DNA of 64,000 nucleotides from JAXLQL01 sp046331625 (GTDB taxonomy: Bacteria > Acidobacteriota > Terriglobia > Bryobacterales > Bryobacteraceae): positions 310,001 to 374,000 of the forward strand of contig JAXLQL010000007.1 of assembly GCA_046331625.1 (NCBI GenBank), written 5' to 3'. This document shows positions 46,758 through 56,051 of this stretch, piece after piece. Numbering within the stretch: position 1 is the stretch's first letter; each line of letters opens with the position of its first letter. The notes beneath the pieces are model-generated. The model made no database searches. It had not been told where the DNA came from and saw nothing but the letters and a program-made list of their open reading frames with translations. Made by a program: the position numbers and the translations under genes.

Positions 46758-49154
46758 TTGATCCCGCGAAGCCTCCTTTTGGCGCTCGTCGCTCCTGGCC
46801 TCTTGTGGCCAGCCGAGCCCATCCCGGCACTCGCCCGCCAACTCCGCACCGCCGGTCTCGACCCCGACGAGTGCTACCGGGTCCGCGAGGTCCACTTCAC
46901 GCGCGGAGACGATCTCCGCTTCTACTTCATCGACGGCTTCCTCATCTTCGGCAAACCCATCGGAGGCCGCCGCATCTCGGCCGTGTTCACCACGGCTCCG
47001 GAAACCGGCGACGCGGAACTTCTCGTGATGCCGCCTTCGAAAGGCGAGCGCACTTCGCTTGCCGCCTTTACATCGGCGCCCAATCTCGACGAGCATGTCC
47101 GAGCCGCTGTCCTGCTCTTCACCGACGACTCGGCCGAAACGCTCAAGAAGGCGATCGAATCGCGCGGCGACGTGCAGAAGGCTCCCGAGCGCGGGCAACT
47201 GCTCGCCGAAGAGTGGAACCAGGCCGTGGCGAACATGTCATCCAGCTTCGCCGTGCGCCTGATCTATCACTTGACCAGCGGCGTCCAGCCCGGGCGTGGC
47301 CTCTTCTACACGGCCGTGCAAGGCGTCAAGCTCGGCAACTTCGATGCCGTCTACGATCCCGACGCCGAGAACCAGATCTACCTCGGCCAACTCAAGTACA
47401 AAGAGGAACGCGCCTTCTACGACACTTGGACCGCGTTCCCCGCCGGGCCCTTCCGCCGCGGCCGCGCCAAGCGCGCTCCCGCCGACCTGGCGATTTCGAA
47501 TTACCGCATCGAAGCCGCGCTCGACTCCGAACTCGTGCTCCACGCCACTTCCACGGTCTCGGCGAAGCCATCGCGAGACGGCATGCGCGTGTTCGCCCTC
47601 GACATTTCCGAAGGCATGAGCGTGAAGTCCGCCAAAGTGGACGGGAAGTCCGCTGAAGTCTTCGCCGGAGACTCATTCCGCTCCGATCTCATTCGCCGCG
47701 CCGGCAGCACGCAGTTCTTTGTTGTTACGCCCGAACCGCTCGACGGGAGCCGCGAACACGAGTTCGCCTTCGAGCACGAAGGCAAGGTGGTGAGGAACGC
47801 GGGGCGCGACGTGTACTACGTGGGGAGCCGCGCCAACTGGTATCCTCGCGCCGGACCCGAATTCTCGCGCTTCGACATCCGCTTTCGCTTTCCAGCCCAT
47901 CTCGATCTCGTCTTCGCCGGCGAGCTCAAAGAGGAGTCCTCCGAGGGTGCCTTCCGCATCGTGCGCCGGGTCACTCCGGTTCCGGTTCGCATGGCCGGAT
48001 TCAACCTCGGCCGCTACCAGAAGTTCCACGCCGAACGTGGCGGTCTCAATGTCGACGTCTACGCCAACCGGTTGCCGGAGTACGCGCTCAGCAATCCGCG
48101 CGACACGGTGAACCTTCCGCCCATGCCACCGTTCCCGCCGAGGCCGGGAGCGCGGCGGCTGCCCAACACAGATACCCTGCACATCCCCACATTCACCGCG
48201 CCCGATCCCACGGCGCGATTGCGCGCACTGGCGGAAGAGATCGCTTCGGGCATGGAGTTCCTGAGCAAGAGCCTCGGTCCGCCCGCGTTGCCGGACTTGA
48301 TGGTTTCTCCGATCCCCGGTGCATTCGGCCAAGGCTTCCCGGGACTGGTTTACCTGTCGACGCTTTCTTATCTCGACCCGAGACAGCGCCCGTTGCCGGT
48401 TCGCTCCGATCAACAAGAGGTCTTCTTCTCGGAGATTCTCCATGCACACGAGACCGCGCATCAGTGGTGGGGCAACGTGGTGATGGCCGACACGTTGAGC
48501 GACGAGTGGCTAATGGAGGCGTTGGCCAACTACTCGGCGCTCATGATCCTCGAGAAGAAGAAGGGACCGAAGGCGATGCAGTCGGCCCTAGCCAACTATC
48601 GCGATCGCCTGTTCGGCAAGATCGAAGATGACCGCATTGTCGATTCGTCAGGGCCAATCCGGCTCGGCCGGCGCGTGTCGAGCTCGCAGTCGCCCGATGC
48701 GTGGCAGCACATCATTTACGGCAAGGGGAGCTGGATCCTGCACATGCTTCGAGCGCGCATGGGCGATGCGAGCTTCCTCAAGATGCTGGGTGACGTTTGC
48801 CGCGAGTATCGTAACCGGCCCATCACCACCGAGCAGTTCCAGGCGATCGCCGCGCGCTATCTGCCGAAGGGCTACGCCGACGCGTTCTTCGATCATTGGG
48901 TGGAGAGCACCGGCATCCCGGAGGTGACGATGGCGCAGCAGTACCGCGCGGGCAAATTGAGCATCACCGTGAAGCAGGCGGGCGTGGATGAATCGGTGAC
49001 GCTGCATGTTCCGGTGGTGGTGCAGCCGGCGCGGGGCAAGGCCCAGACGCATTGGGTGGTCACTGGGTCTGATCCGGTGACGATGACTCTCGCGATGCCG
49101 GCGCCGCCGTTGAAGGTCGCGTTGGACCCGGATGGGACGCTGCTGCGGAAGTAG
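46758..49154 (+). CDS. Exported M1-family metallopeptidase (zinc site intact)
   Basis: 798 residues, TTG start directly opening the signal peptide (IPRSLLLALVAPGLLW). A long N-terminal region (to about residue 480) precedes a thermolysin-like domain with H564-E565-T-A-H568-Q-W-W-G-N, third ligand E587 in LMEALANY and the transition-state Tyr in IIYGKGSWILHML. Zinc peptidase activity is therefore expected, unlike the homologue at 1148-3103. The segment DLMVSPIPGAFGQGFPGLVY takes the place of the GAMEN exopeptidase motif. The C-terminal 70 residues form a small beta-domain. It is a lone gene, after the divergent vapBC pair. Confidence 0.9.
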   Translation: MIPRSLLLALVAPGLLWPAEPIPALARQLRTAGLDPDECYRVREVHFTRGDDLRFYFIDGFLIFGKPIGGRRISAVFTTAPETGDAELLVMPPSKGERTSLAAFTSAPNLDEHVRAAVLLFTDDSAETLKKAIESRGDVQKAPERGQLLAEEWNQAVANMSSSFAVRLIYHLTSGVQPGRGLFYTAVQGVKLGNFDAVYDPDAENQIYLGQLKYKEERAFYDTWTAFPAGPFRRGRAKRAPADLAISNYRIEAALDSELVLHATSTVSAKPSRDGMRVFALDISEGMSVKSAKVDGKSAEVFAGDSFRSDLIRRAGSTQFFVVTPEPLDGSREHEFAFEHEGKVVRNAGRDVYYVGSRANWYPRAGPEFSRFDIRFRFPAHLDLVFAGELKEESSEGAFRIVRRVTPVPVRMAGFNLGRYQKFHAERGGLNVDVYANRLPEYALSNPRDTVNLPPMPPFPPRPGARRLPNTDTLHIPTFTAPDPTARLRALAEEIASGMEFLSKSLGPPALPDLMVSPIPGAFGQGFPGLVYLSTLSYLDPRQRPLPVRSDQQEVFFSEILHAHETAHQWWGNVVMADTLSDEWLMEALANYSALMILEKKKGPKAMQSALANYRDRLFGKIEDDRIVDSSGPIRLGRRVSSSQSPDAWQHIIYGKGSWILHMLRARMGDASFLKMLGDVCREYRNRPITTEQFQAIAARYLPKGYADAFFDHWVESTGIPEVTMAQQYRAGKLSITVKQAGVDESVTLHVPVVVQPARGKAQTHWVVTGSDPVTMTLAMPAPPLKVALDPDGTLLRK

Positions 49155-49177
49155 AGCGCCGACGAATGCGGAGCCGC

Positions 49178-49807
49178 TCAGGGAGCAATCGCGTAACGGA
49201 CCAAAACCGTAAAGGTGTATCTCAGTTGTTCCTGGCTGAACTCGAGCACCACAGGAACGGCCCCGAACTCCCGAACGGTAATGACTCGCCCGATTCGCAC
49301 GCCCGCTGCATTCGCGAAAGTCTCGGCTTTGCGTCGCGCCTCGGCGGACAACTCCGGCCACAATCTCTGTAGCTCCGCGTCAATGGCGCGCCGGCTGGGG
49401 CGAAGTGCCGTTGCCGCTGTGAACCGCATGCCTTCCGGTAGCCCTTTTTCGAACGCAGCGATCCTCTTTTGAAGGGTCATGAATTGTGCAAAGGGAACCA
49501 CCACTGCGAACGTGTGGAACGTTGCGAGGCCACCGGCGGGACGAACGGCGGCTGGATAGAGCGCCGCGTTCGAAGACTTGGTGAGGTTCTCGAGCGATAC
49601 TCCGAAATCGGCGAGAAGGCGCACGGCCTCCTGCGCCGAAAGCGAATCTCCACCCACGAGGTCAAGGGTGACCACCGCCTCCTCCGGAGGCAGGTTTACC
49701 TCCCGGTTCGCCGTTCCTCCAATGCCGTCCTGCAACTGGCTCAGCGGCTCCACTTGAGCCAGCAGGGCACACGACAGTATCGATCCGAAAATAAGGATTT
49801 TCAGCAT
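49178..49807 (-). CDS. Exported SIMPL-domain (DUF541)-like protein
   Basis: 209 residues from MLKILIFGSILSCALLAQ, a signal peptide; the longer frame upstream is rejected because it runs through the neighbouring gene. The body has the SIMPL pattern: REVNLPPEEAVVTLDLVG, a central helix AQEAVRLLADFGVS, AEARRKAETFANAAGVRIGRVITVREFG and a C-terminal strand YTFTVLVRYAI. SIMPL (DUF541) proteins are envelope proteins of unclear role. It is a tandem homologue of the next gene on the same strand, 17 bases apart. Confidence 0.8.
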   Translation of the reverse strand: MLKILIFGSILSCALLAQVEPLSQLQDGIGGTANREVNLPPEEAVVTLDLVGGDSLSAQEAVRLLADFGVSLENLTKSSNAALYPAAVRPAGGLATFHTFAVVVPFAQFMTLQKRIAAFEKGLPEGMRFTAATALRPSRRAIDAELQRLWPELSAEARRKAETFANAAGVRIGRVITVREFGAVPVVLEFSQEQLRYTFTVLVRYAIAP

Positions 49808-49824
49808 GGGATTCCTCGCTCCGA

Positions 49825-50460
49825 TCAGGGGGCTACCGAGTAGCGAATGTAGACGGTGAGCACGTACTGCAGGGGACTCTCGAGCAAACCGCCAGCAGGT
49901 GATGCGAAGGCCGGGACGCTTTCCGAGACACTCATCATCGCACCCAATCTCACATTGGCCGCTGCCGCCAGGAGTTCGGCTCGGCGGCGAGCTTCGGCCG
50001 CCAACTCGGGCCACAGGCGTTGCTTAACGGCGTCGAGCGTCTTTTCCGCCGGCCGGGTCGAGAATTCACTTACGGGATGCACTCCCTCGGGGAGTTTCTT
50101 CTCGGCCCCAGCGATCCGCTCCTTCAATTCACGGACTCTCGCAAACGGGAAGACCGCGCGAAACGTATAGGAGGCGATGGGCCCCTCTCCCATGGCAAGC
50201 GGCAACGGCACACCGGGAAAGACATAGCCACCGCGAGGATCGGCTCCGGCACCCGACAGGTTCTGGGCCGTCAACCCGATCTCACCCGCGAATCTCAGCG
50301 CGTTATCGAGCGTGAAGTCCGCTGCTCGTCCGAGTAGGGTCAGCCGCAGTTCCACCTCCTCGGGAGGTAAGTTCACCTCCCGGCTGGCCGATCCCAAGAT
50401 CCCGTCGGATTGGCCCAGCAATAGCGCTCCGGAAAAGATGAAAAACAAGGGGTATTTCAT
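49825..50460 (-). CDS. Exported SIMPL-domain (DUF541)-like protein, tandem homologue
   Basis: 211 residues from MKYPLFFIFSGALLLGQ. It shares with its downstream neighbour the segments SREVNLPPEEVELRLTLLG, LWPELAAEARRRAELLAAAANVRLG and the C-terminal VLTVYIRYSVAP. The central half differs. The start is chosen for the signal peptide. The two genes form an operon and probably arose by duplication; the proteins may form a complex in the periplasm. Confidence 0.8.
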   Translation of the reverse strand: MKYPLFFIFSGALLLGQSDGILGSASREVNLPPEEVELRLTLLGRAADFTLDNALRFAGEIGLTAQNLSGAGADPRGGYVFPGVPLPLAMGEGPIASYTFRAVFPFARVRELKERIAGAEKKLPEGVHPVSEFSTRPAEKTLDAVKQRLWPELAAEARRRAELLAAAANVRLGAMMSVSESVPAFASPAGGLLESPLQYVLTVYIRYSVAP

Positions 50461-50544
50461 GGAACGATGATATCCCGAACCTGGCCTGCGCTTCGGTTGT
50501 AACGGTTTGAGTTCTGGCGTCACTATTCCCTCACTGGAGCCTCT

Positions 50545-51339
50545 ATGATCATTTCTGTCATCAACCACACCAACGGCCAGATTGCCGACGCCGAGCTGCA
50601 GCGAGTGATTCGCGCCATCAACCGCCAGATCAAAGAGGACTTCGAGCCCTACTGGAGCCTGGGCGCCACGCTACGCCTGGAAGGCAGGAGCGGATCGAGG
50701 CCCAAGAAGAACGATATCGCCGACATGCGCGGCGACGCCGTGCTCTATCTCTGGGACAAAGTCAATGTCGATGACGCGCTCGGCTATCACGACACCAATA
50801 ACGCCGGCATCCCGTACGGCTTGTCTTCACGGAACTCTCCAAGCAACTGGGCGAGAACTGGACAGTTACGCTTTCCCATGAAGCGCTCGAGCTGATCGCC
50901 GATCCCGAAGTGAACCTGCTCGCCATGGGCCCGCACCCGGCCCATCCCACGAAGACGGTCTTCCACTGGTACGAAATGTGCGATGCCGTGCAGTCTGACA
51001 CGTACAAGATCGATGGGGTCGAAGTGTCGAACTTCGTGTTGCCGCTCTACTTCACCAGCGGCGAGAAAGGGGGGGGGACGCAACGACTTCCTCGGACGTG
51101 TCCACAAGGGGAAGACGCTCCGTTCGTTCGGCGTCAATCCCGGGGGCTATGTCGGCTTCTTCAATCCCGAGACGGGCGACCACGAAACGTTCGCCATGAA
51201 GGGCGACAAACGAGCCGCCCGGATCATCCGGATCAAGGCAAAGGCGCAGGCCACCAGACGCGGTGAGCGGCACAAGGCCAAGACGCTGGGGCTCGGCCGC
51301 CGATCGGCACGATCGCTGGCCCGCCGCCGTCCCGAGTAG
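50545..51339 (+). pseudogene. Hypothetical protein gene with two compensating frameshifts
   Basis: Frame 1 from MIISVINHTNGQIADAEL to YHDTNNAGIPYGL; near 50822 the sense continues in another frame (VFTELSKQLGENWTVTLSHE and ALELIADPEVNLLAMG to LYFTSGEKGG), and at a G9 run (51067-51075) it returns to frame 1 (RNDFLGRVHKGKTLRSFGVN to the stop at 51339). Restoring one base at the first site (GGCTT[C]GTC) and removing one G at the second gives a single protein of about 264 residues. A SHEALE segment and conserved Asp/His residues suggest a metal site. The family is unnamed. It is either two sequencing errors or an inactivated gene. Confidence 0.65.
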
Positions 51340-51425
51340 GGAGCGTCTTCCGCTGGTCGCTGCGTTTGCCGGTAACCTTTCCCGATCTGGCTGAGCCTAC
51401 AATATAAGATCGAGGATTGCGACCA

Positions 51426-53582
51426 GTGTCCCTGAGAACCCTATTCATTGCCGCACCCCTGTGCCTCTTTGCCGCCGACTGGACCGACTACCGCGGACCC
51501 CACCGCGATGGCCGATCCGCTGAGACCGGGCTCCCTTCCAAGTGGACCTCCGTCAACGAAGTGCTGTGGAAAGCGCCCTATGGCGGACGCTCCACGCCGG
51601 TGGTCCACAAGAATCGCGTTTATGTTTTGAACCCCGTCGGCGCCGGACCCTCGCTCCAGGAGCGCCTGATGTGCCTGGACGCCATCACGGGTAAAGTGCT
51701 GTGGGAATACAAGTACAACGTCTACCATTCGGACGTTCCGCCGCACCGCATCGCGTGGTCTTCGCCATCGGTGGATCCCGAGACCGGCAACGTCTACGTG
51801 TTCGGCGTGGGCGGAACACTGCTGGCGCTCTCGCCGCAAGGCAAGAAGCTCTGGGAGCGCACGATGGTGGAGGACTTCGGCATCGTCACCACGCACGGCG
51901 GGCGCACCGTATCGCCGATCGTGCATGAGAACCTGGTGATCGTCAGTTCCGTTACCACCGGCTGGGGCGATCAGGCTCGCGCCGCGCATCGCTTCTTCGG
52001 CTTCGACAAGAACACCGGCGAGACCATCTACGCGAGCACACCCGGCGGCCGCCCGTTCGACACCACCTACTCGCCGCCAATGATCTACGACAACAACGGC
52101 ACGCAGACCCTCATCGCTGGCGGCGGCGACGGGACCATCCACGCGATCAAGGCCAACACCGGTGAGCCGATCTGGAAATACTACATGTCCAAGCGCGGCG
52201 TGAACACGGGCGTGGTGGTGGGCAAGGGCTTGGTCATCGTGAGCCACTCGGAAGAGAATCTCGACACGAGCGAGATGGGACTACTGGCCGCGGTGGACGT
52301 GAACTCCAAGGGTGATGTGACGAAAGACAAGCTCAAGTGGAGCGACGTCGGTCCGCAGATGGGGTTCTCGTCGCCTGTGATCGATGGCGACACTCTCTAT
52401 CAACTGGACAACGGCAGCAATCTGTTCGCCTACGACCTGAGCACCGGAAAGCAGCTTTGGAAGAAGACGCTCGGCACCATTCAGAAAGCTTCGCCGGTTC
52501 TCGCCGACGGAAAGCTCTATGTGGGCAACGAAAACGGCCGCTTCTACATCCTCAAGCCGAGCAAGACCGATGTCGAGGTGCTGAGCCAGGTGCAACTCGG
52601 GACTGAGCAGGAGCTCGAAGAGATCACCGCATCGCCTGCGATCTCGAACGGCCGCGTCTTCGTCGTGTCGCAGCGCGGCATCTACTGCATTGGCGGAAAG
52701 GCTCCGGGAAAGCCGGAGCGATTCACGCCAGCAGTGAAGCCGGCGACGGGCAAGGGCGCCTACATCCTGGTCACGCCCACCGAACTCAACCTGCGCCCGG
52801 GCGATAGCGCTCAGTTGCGCGCGCGGCTCTTTGACGAGAAGGCGAACTACATTCGCGACGTGAAGGCCGACTGGTCTGTCGCCGGCCTCAAGGGAACCGT
52901 GACGCCAGAGGGCAAGTTCACCGCAGGGCCCGATAAGGTGGCCTCCGCGGGCTTGATCAAGGCGGCCGCCGAAGGCGTCACCGGCACCGGACGGGCCCGC
53001 GTGCTTCCGCTCACGCCGATTGAAGAGAACTTCGACAAGCTCGCGCCGGGCAATCCTCCGCCGCACTGGATCAACACGACCGGCAAGTATCAGGTCCGTG
53101 ACGAAGAGGGCAACAAGGTGCTGGTGAAGCTGGCTGACAACGCTTTCACCAAGCGCGCCCGTTCCTTCTTCGGGAACAATTTCGAGCACGACTACACGGT
53201 CCAGGCTGATGTGCGCGCCGTCGACAAGCGCCGTCAGATGGGAGACGGCGGAGTGGTGGCGCAGCGCTATCAACTGGTGCTCTTCGGCAATCACCAACGT
53301 CTCGAGCTGCAGCCGTGGCAACCGGAAACCAAGCGTACTGTGGCGAAGGAATTTCCGTGGAAGAAGGACACGTGGTATCGCCTGAAGCTCCGCGTGGAGA
53401 CGCAGACCGATGGCAAGGTGAAGGCGCAAGGCAAGGCTTGGCCGGCATCGGAACCCGAGCCCGCCGAGTGGACCATCGAGCGCATCGATCCGATTGGAAA
53501 CCTGCAAGGCGCGGCCGGCATCTATGCCGATGCGCCCAACGAGGTTTTCTTCGATAACATCAAGGTGACAGCCAACAACTGA
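51426..53582 (+). CDS. Exported PQQ-like propeller protein with C-terminal sandwich domain
   Basis: 718 residues from a GTG (51426) that opens the signal peptide MSLRTLFIAAPLCLFAA; a TTG three codons upstream is less likely because the GAGG motif is too near it. WTDYRGPHRDGRSA opens the PQQ-like propeller (to about residue 430), with blade pairs such as LDAITGKVLW, FDKNTGETIY and YDLSTGKQLW. A Big-like domain (about 440-530) and a jelly-roll domain like DUF1080/LamG (HDYTVQADVRA, VAQRYQLVLFGNHQRLEL, to the end) follow. No catalytic PQQ residues stand out. It heads an operon with the next propeller gene (17 bases) and the DUF2959 gene. Confidence 0.85.
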   Translation: MSLRTLFIAAPLCLFAADWTDYRGPHRDGRSAETGLPSKWTSVNEVLWKAPYGGRSTPVVHKNRVYVLNPVGAGPSLQERLMCLDAITGKVLWEYKYNVYHSDVPPHRIAWSSPSVDPETGNVYVFGVGGTLLALSPQGKKLWERTMVEDFGIVTTHGGRTVSPIVHENLVIVSSVTTGWGDQARAAHRFFGFDKNTGETIYASTPGGRPFDTTYSPPMIYDNNGTQTLIAGGGDGTIHAIKANTGEPIWKYYMSKRGVNTGVVVGKGLVIVSHSEENLDTSEMGLLAAVDVNSKGDVTKDKLKWSDVGPQMGFSSPVIDGDTLYQLDNGSNLFAYDLSTGKQLWKKTLGTIQKASPVLADGKLYVGNENGRFYILKPSKTDVEVLSQVQLGTEQELEEITASPAISNGRVFVVSQRGIYCIGGKAPGKPERFTPAVKPATGKGAYILVTPTELNLRPGDSAQLRARLFDEKANYIRDVKADWSVAGLKGTVTPEGKFTAGPDKVASAGLIKAAAEGVTGTGRARVLPLTPIEENFDKLAPGNPPPHWINTTGKYQVRDEEGNKVLVKLADNAFTKRARSFFGNNFEHDYTVQADVRAVDKRRQMGDGGVVAQRYQLVLFGNHQRLELQPWQPETKRTVAKEFPWKKDTWYRLKLRVETQTDGKVKAQGKAWPASEPEPAEWTIERIDPIGNLQGAAGIYADAPNEVFFDNIKVTANN

Positions 53583-53599
53583 GCGAGGCCACGAGGACG

Positions 53600-55024
53600 A
53601 TGACCCTGAAACATTTCCCCCTATTTCTGTTTGCAGCCGGAGCGATCTTCGCTGGCGACCCCGGTTCGGGCGACTGGCCGATGTGGGGCGGCTCGGCCGA
53701 CCGCAACATGGTCTCGAACATGAAGAACGCGCCCAGTTCCTGGGACATGGCCACCAAGCGCAACATCCGCTGGGTGTCGGCTCTCGGCTCGCAGACCTAC
53801 GGCAACCCCACGGTGGCCGCGGGCAAGGTCTTCGTGGGAACCAACAATGAGGGCATGCGCGATCCCAAGCAGGGCGGGGACCGCGGCGTTCTGATGGCGT
53901 TCGATGAGAAGACGGGCAAGTTCCTGTGGCAGCACACCAACGAGAAGCTGGCCGCGGGCCGCGTGAATGATTGGCCGTTCCAGGGCATCGCGTCGTCCGC
54001 GCTGGTGGAAGGCGATCGTCTTTACTACGTGACCAACCGCGGCGAACTCACCTGCCTCGACACCGAGGGCTTCCGCGACGGCGAGAATGACGGCCCGTTC
54101 ACAGAAGAGAAGCTGAAGGGCGAAGAGAACGCCGACGTCGTCTGGAAGCTCGACATGATCGAGGAACTGGGCGCGTTTCCGCACAACCTTTCGAACTCGT
54201 CGCCGGTGATCTATGGAGATCTGCTGTTCGTCATGACCTCGAACGGGAATGACGAGTCGCACGTGCACATTCCCTCGCCGCGCGCTCCCGCCTTGATCGC
54301 GGTGAACAAGAAGACGGGCAAGGTGGTGTGGGAAGACAATCGCGTCGGCGAGCGCATTCTGCACGGGCAGTGGTCCTCGCCATCGGTGGGCCGCATCGGC
54401 GACATCGTTCAGGTTGTCTCGGCGCAGGGCGACGGTTGGGTGCGCGGTTATGAAGCGATGACCGGGAAGCTCTTGTGGGAGTTCGACACGAACCCCAAGG
54501 ATTCGGTATGGCCGAAGAACCGGAACGAAGTGATCTCCACGCCCATCATCTACGACAACAAGGTGTACCTTGCCAATGGGCAGGATCCCGAACACGGCGA
54601 AGGCGTGGGCCACCTCTATTGCATCGACGGCACCAAGCGCGGCGACATCACCACTACCGGCCGGATCTGGCATTACGGCGACATCCGCCGTTCCATCTCG
54701 ACCGGCGCGCTCTATGACGGCATCCTTTATTACGCCGATTTTTCGGGCTTCTTGCACGCGATCGACGCCGCCACGGGCAAGGCGTACTGGAAGCACGACA
54801 TGCTGGCCGCGATCTGGGCGTCGCCCTACGTAGTGGACGGCAAGGTCTATCTCGGGGACGAAGACGGTGACCTCGCCGTGCTCAAGACGGGCAAGACGAA
54901 GGAAGTAATCTTCGAAGGCAACATGGGGAGTTCGGTGTACACCTCGATCGTGGCCGCGCACGGAGCGCTGTTCGTCACGAACCGCAACCAGCTCATCTCG
55001 ATCGGCCCCGGCGAGAAGAAGTGA
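53600..55024 (+). CDS. Exported PQQ-like propeller protein
   Basis: 474 residues with signal peptide MTLKHFPLFLFAAGAIFAG followed by WPMWGGSADRNMVSN. The propeller blades include FDEKTGKFLW, VNKKTGKVVW, YEAMTGKLLW and IDAATGKAYW. A charged insert DGENDGPFTEEKLKGEENADV is inside one blade. It resembles the pyrrolo-quinoline-quinone-like outer-membrane assembly and sugar-metabolism proteins of Planctomycetes and Acidobacteria, but function is unknown. It overlaps the next start by 4 bases (GTGA). Confidence 0.85.
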   Translation: MTLKHFPLFLFAAGAIFAGDPGSGDWPMWGGSADRNMVSNMKNAPSSWDMATKRNIRWVSALGSQTYGNPTVAAGKVFVGTNNEGMRDPKQGGDRGVLMAFDEKTGKFLWQHTNEKLAAGRVNDWPFQGIASSALVEGDRLYYVTNRGELTCLDTEGFRDGENDGPFTEEKLKGEENADVVWKLDMIEELGAFPHNLSNSSPVIYGDLLFVMTSNGNDESHVHIPSPRAPALIAVNKKTGKVVWEDNRVGERILHGQWSSPSVGRIGDIVQVVSAQGDGWVRGYEAMTGKLLWEFDTNPKDSVWPKNRNEVISTPIIYDNKVYLANGQDPEHGEGVGHLYCIDGTKRGDITTTGRIWHYGDIRRSISTGALYDGILYYADFSGFLHAIDAATGKAYWKHDMLAAIWASPYVVDGKVYLGDEDGDLAVLKTGKTKEVIFEGNMGSSVYTSIVAAHGALFVTNRNQLISIGPGEKK

Positions 55025-55665
55025 TTCCCCGCGCGCTCCTCGCGTTCGCGATCGCCGTTTCGTGCGGATGCACGAGCCTCTACTATTCCGGGATGAAAAA
55101 ACTCGGAAAGGAGAAGCGTGACATCCTCGCCAAGCGCGTGGACGCGAGCCGCAAGGATCAGGAAGAAGCGAAGAAGCAATTCCAGACGGCGCTCGAGGCG
55201 TTTCAAGCGCTGACCGGCTTCGACGGCGGCAATCTCGAAGAGATCTACAAGAAGCTCAACAAGGAATACGAGCGCACCGAGGACCGCGCCAAGGACGTGT
55301 CGAACCGCATCGAGTCGATCGAACAAGTTGCGGGCGACATGTTCAAGGAGTGGGACAACGAGATCGACGAGATGCGCAACTCCGACCTCAAGAATCGCAG
55401 CCGGGCGCTACGGCGGGAGGCGGAGAAGCGTTATCGTCCGCTGATCGCGCGGATGCGGGCGAGCGAGACGAAGATGAAGCCGGTGCTCGGGGCGTTCCGA
55501 GACCAGGTGTTGTTCCTGAAGCACAACCTCAACGCGAAGGCGATCGCGTCATTGAAGCAGACGGCGATCAAGATGGATGGGGAAGTGGCGGTGCTGGTGA
55601 AGGAAATCGAGGCGTCGATTCAGGAGGCGGATGCTTTTATTGCGACGCTGGGGTCGGAGAGTTAG
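55021..55665 (+). CDS. DUF2959-family lipoprotein, coiled coil
   Basis: 214 residues, GTG start overlapping the previous stop. The leader ends with a Cys pair (VSCGCTSLYYSGM), so it is a likely lipoprotein. The rest is almost entirely helical and charged (EKRDILAKRVDASRKDQEEA, FQALTGFDGGNLEEIYKKLN, EKRYRPLIARMRASETKMKP), the hallmark of the DUF2959 family, probably a coiled-coil envelope protein. It is the last gene of the operon that starts at 51426. Confidence 0.8.
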   Translation: MIPRALLAFAIAVSCGCTSLYYSGMKKLGKEKRDILAKRVDASRKDQEEAKKQFQTALEAFQALTGFDGGNLEEIYKKLNKEYERTEDRAKDVSNRIESIEQVAGDMFKEWDNEIDEMRNSDLKNRSRALRREAEKRYRPLIARMRASETKMKPVLGAFRDQVLFLKHNLNAKAIASLKQTAIKMDGEVAVLVKEIEASIQEADAFIATLGSES

Positions 55666-55686
55666 AGACTGGCTGCCGCCGCGGCC

Positions 55687-55726
55687 CGACACTTTCGGAA
55701 AAAGTCAAAACTGTCGGAAAGTGTCG
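55687..55726 (+). terminator. Possible terminator hairpin after the DUF2959 gene
   Basis: 10-bp perfect arms CGACACTTTC and GAAAGTGTCG with a 20-base loop, followed by GATTTTGTCGAATTTT. The long loop and weak T-tract make this a doubtful terminator; it may instead be a protein-binding site, because TGTCGGA recurs. Confidence 0.35.
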
Positions 55727-55840
55727 GATTTTGTCGAATTTTCCACTACAGACGCGGGTAACTTATGGTCACGCACAGGGAGCCTGAAGTCTTGCGCTGA
55801 CTGAAGCCGATCCAACAATCACACTGCGGCGGGCCTTTGG

Positions 55841-55977
55841 AGTTATTCGGTTGTCGAAGAGCGGGTGGAACGGGGTCCACGGTCTCAAGATAACGGGCGG
55901 GGTGTTTCTGCGCGCAAAATCGATTCTGGCAAGTGATTGATATGAAGGCGGAAAAGATTTTTGCGGTACACGGGACG
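55841..55977 (+). repeat. Direct repeat L (flanks the 1027-residue protein gene)
   Basis: 137 bases beginning AGTTATTCGGTTGTCGAAGA, with later blocks GTGGAACGGGGTCCACG and GCAAAATCGATTCTGGCAAG. It matches 59157-59293 in the same orientation at roughly 75-80% by eye. The sequence is non-coding in any convincing frame. Confidence 0.8.
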
Positions 55978-56051
55978 GTAGGGCTAAAGTCCGCTCGCCA
56001 ACTATTCCCGGTGTCTGTGTTAGCCTGACCGATGGGGGAGATTCCAAGGAA

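Larger units (their letters stand above)
55666..56051. other. Intergenic region with hairpin and diverged direct repeat
   Basis: 386 bases without a gene. It holds an inverted repeat (55687-55696 CGACACTTTC / 55717-55726 GAAAGTGTCG, loop 20 bases) soon after the DUF2959 stop, possibly a terminator, with several TGTCGGA-like copies around it, then the direct repeat at 55841-55977. No promoter is clear before the gene at 56052. Confidence 0.6.
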
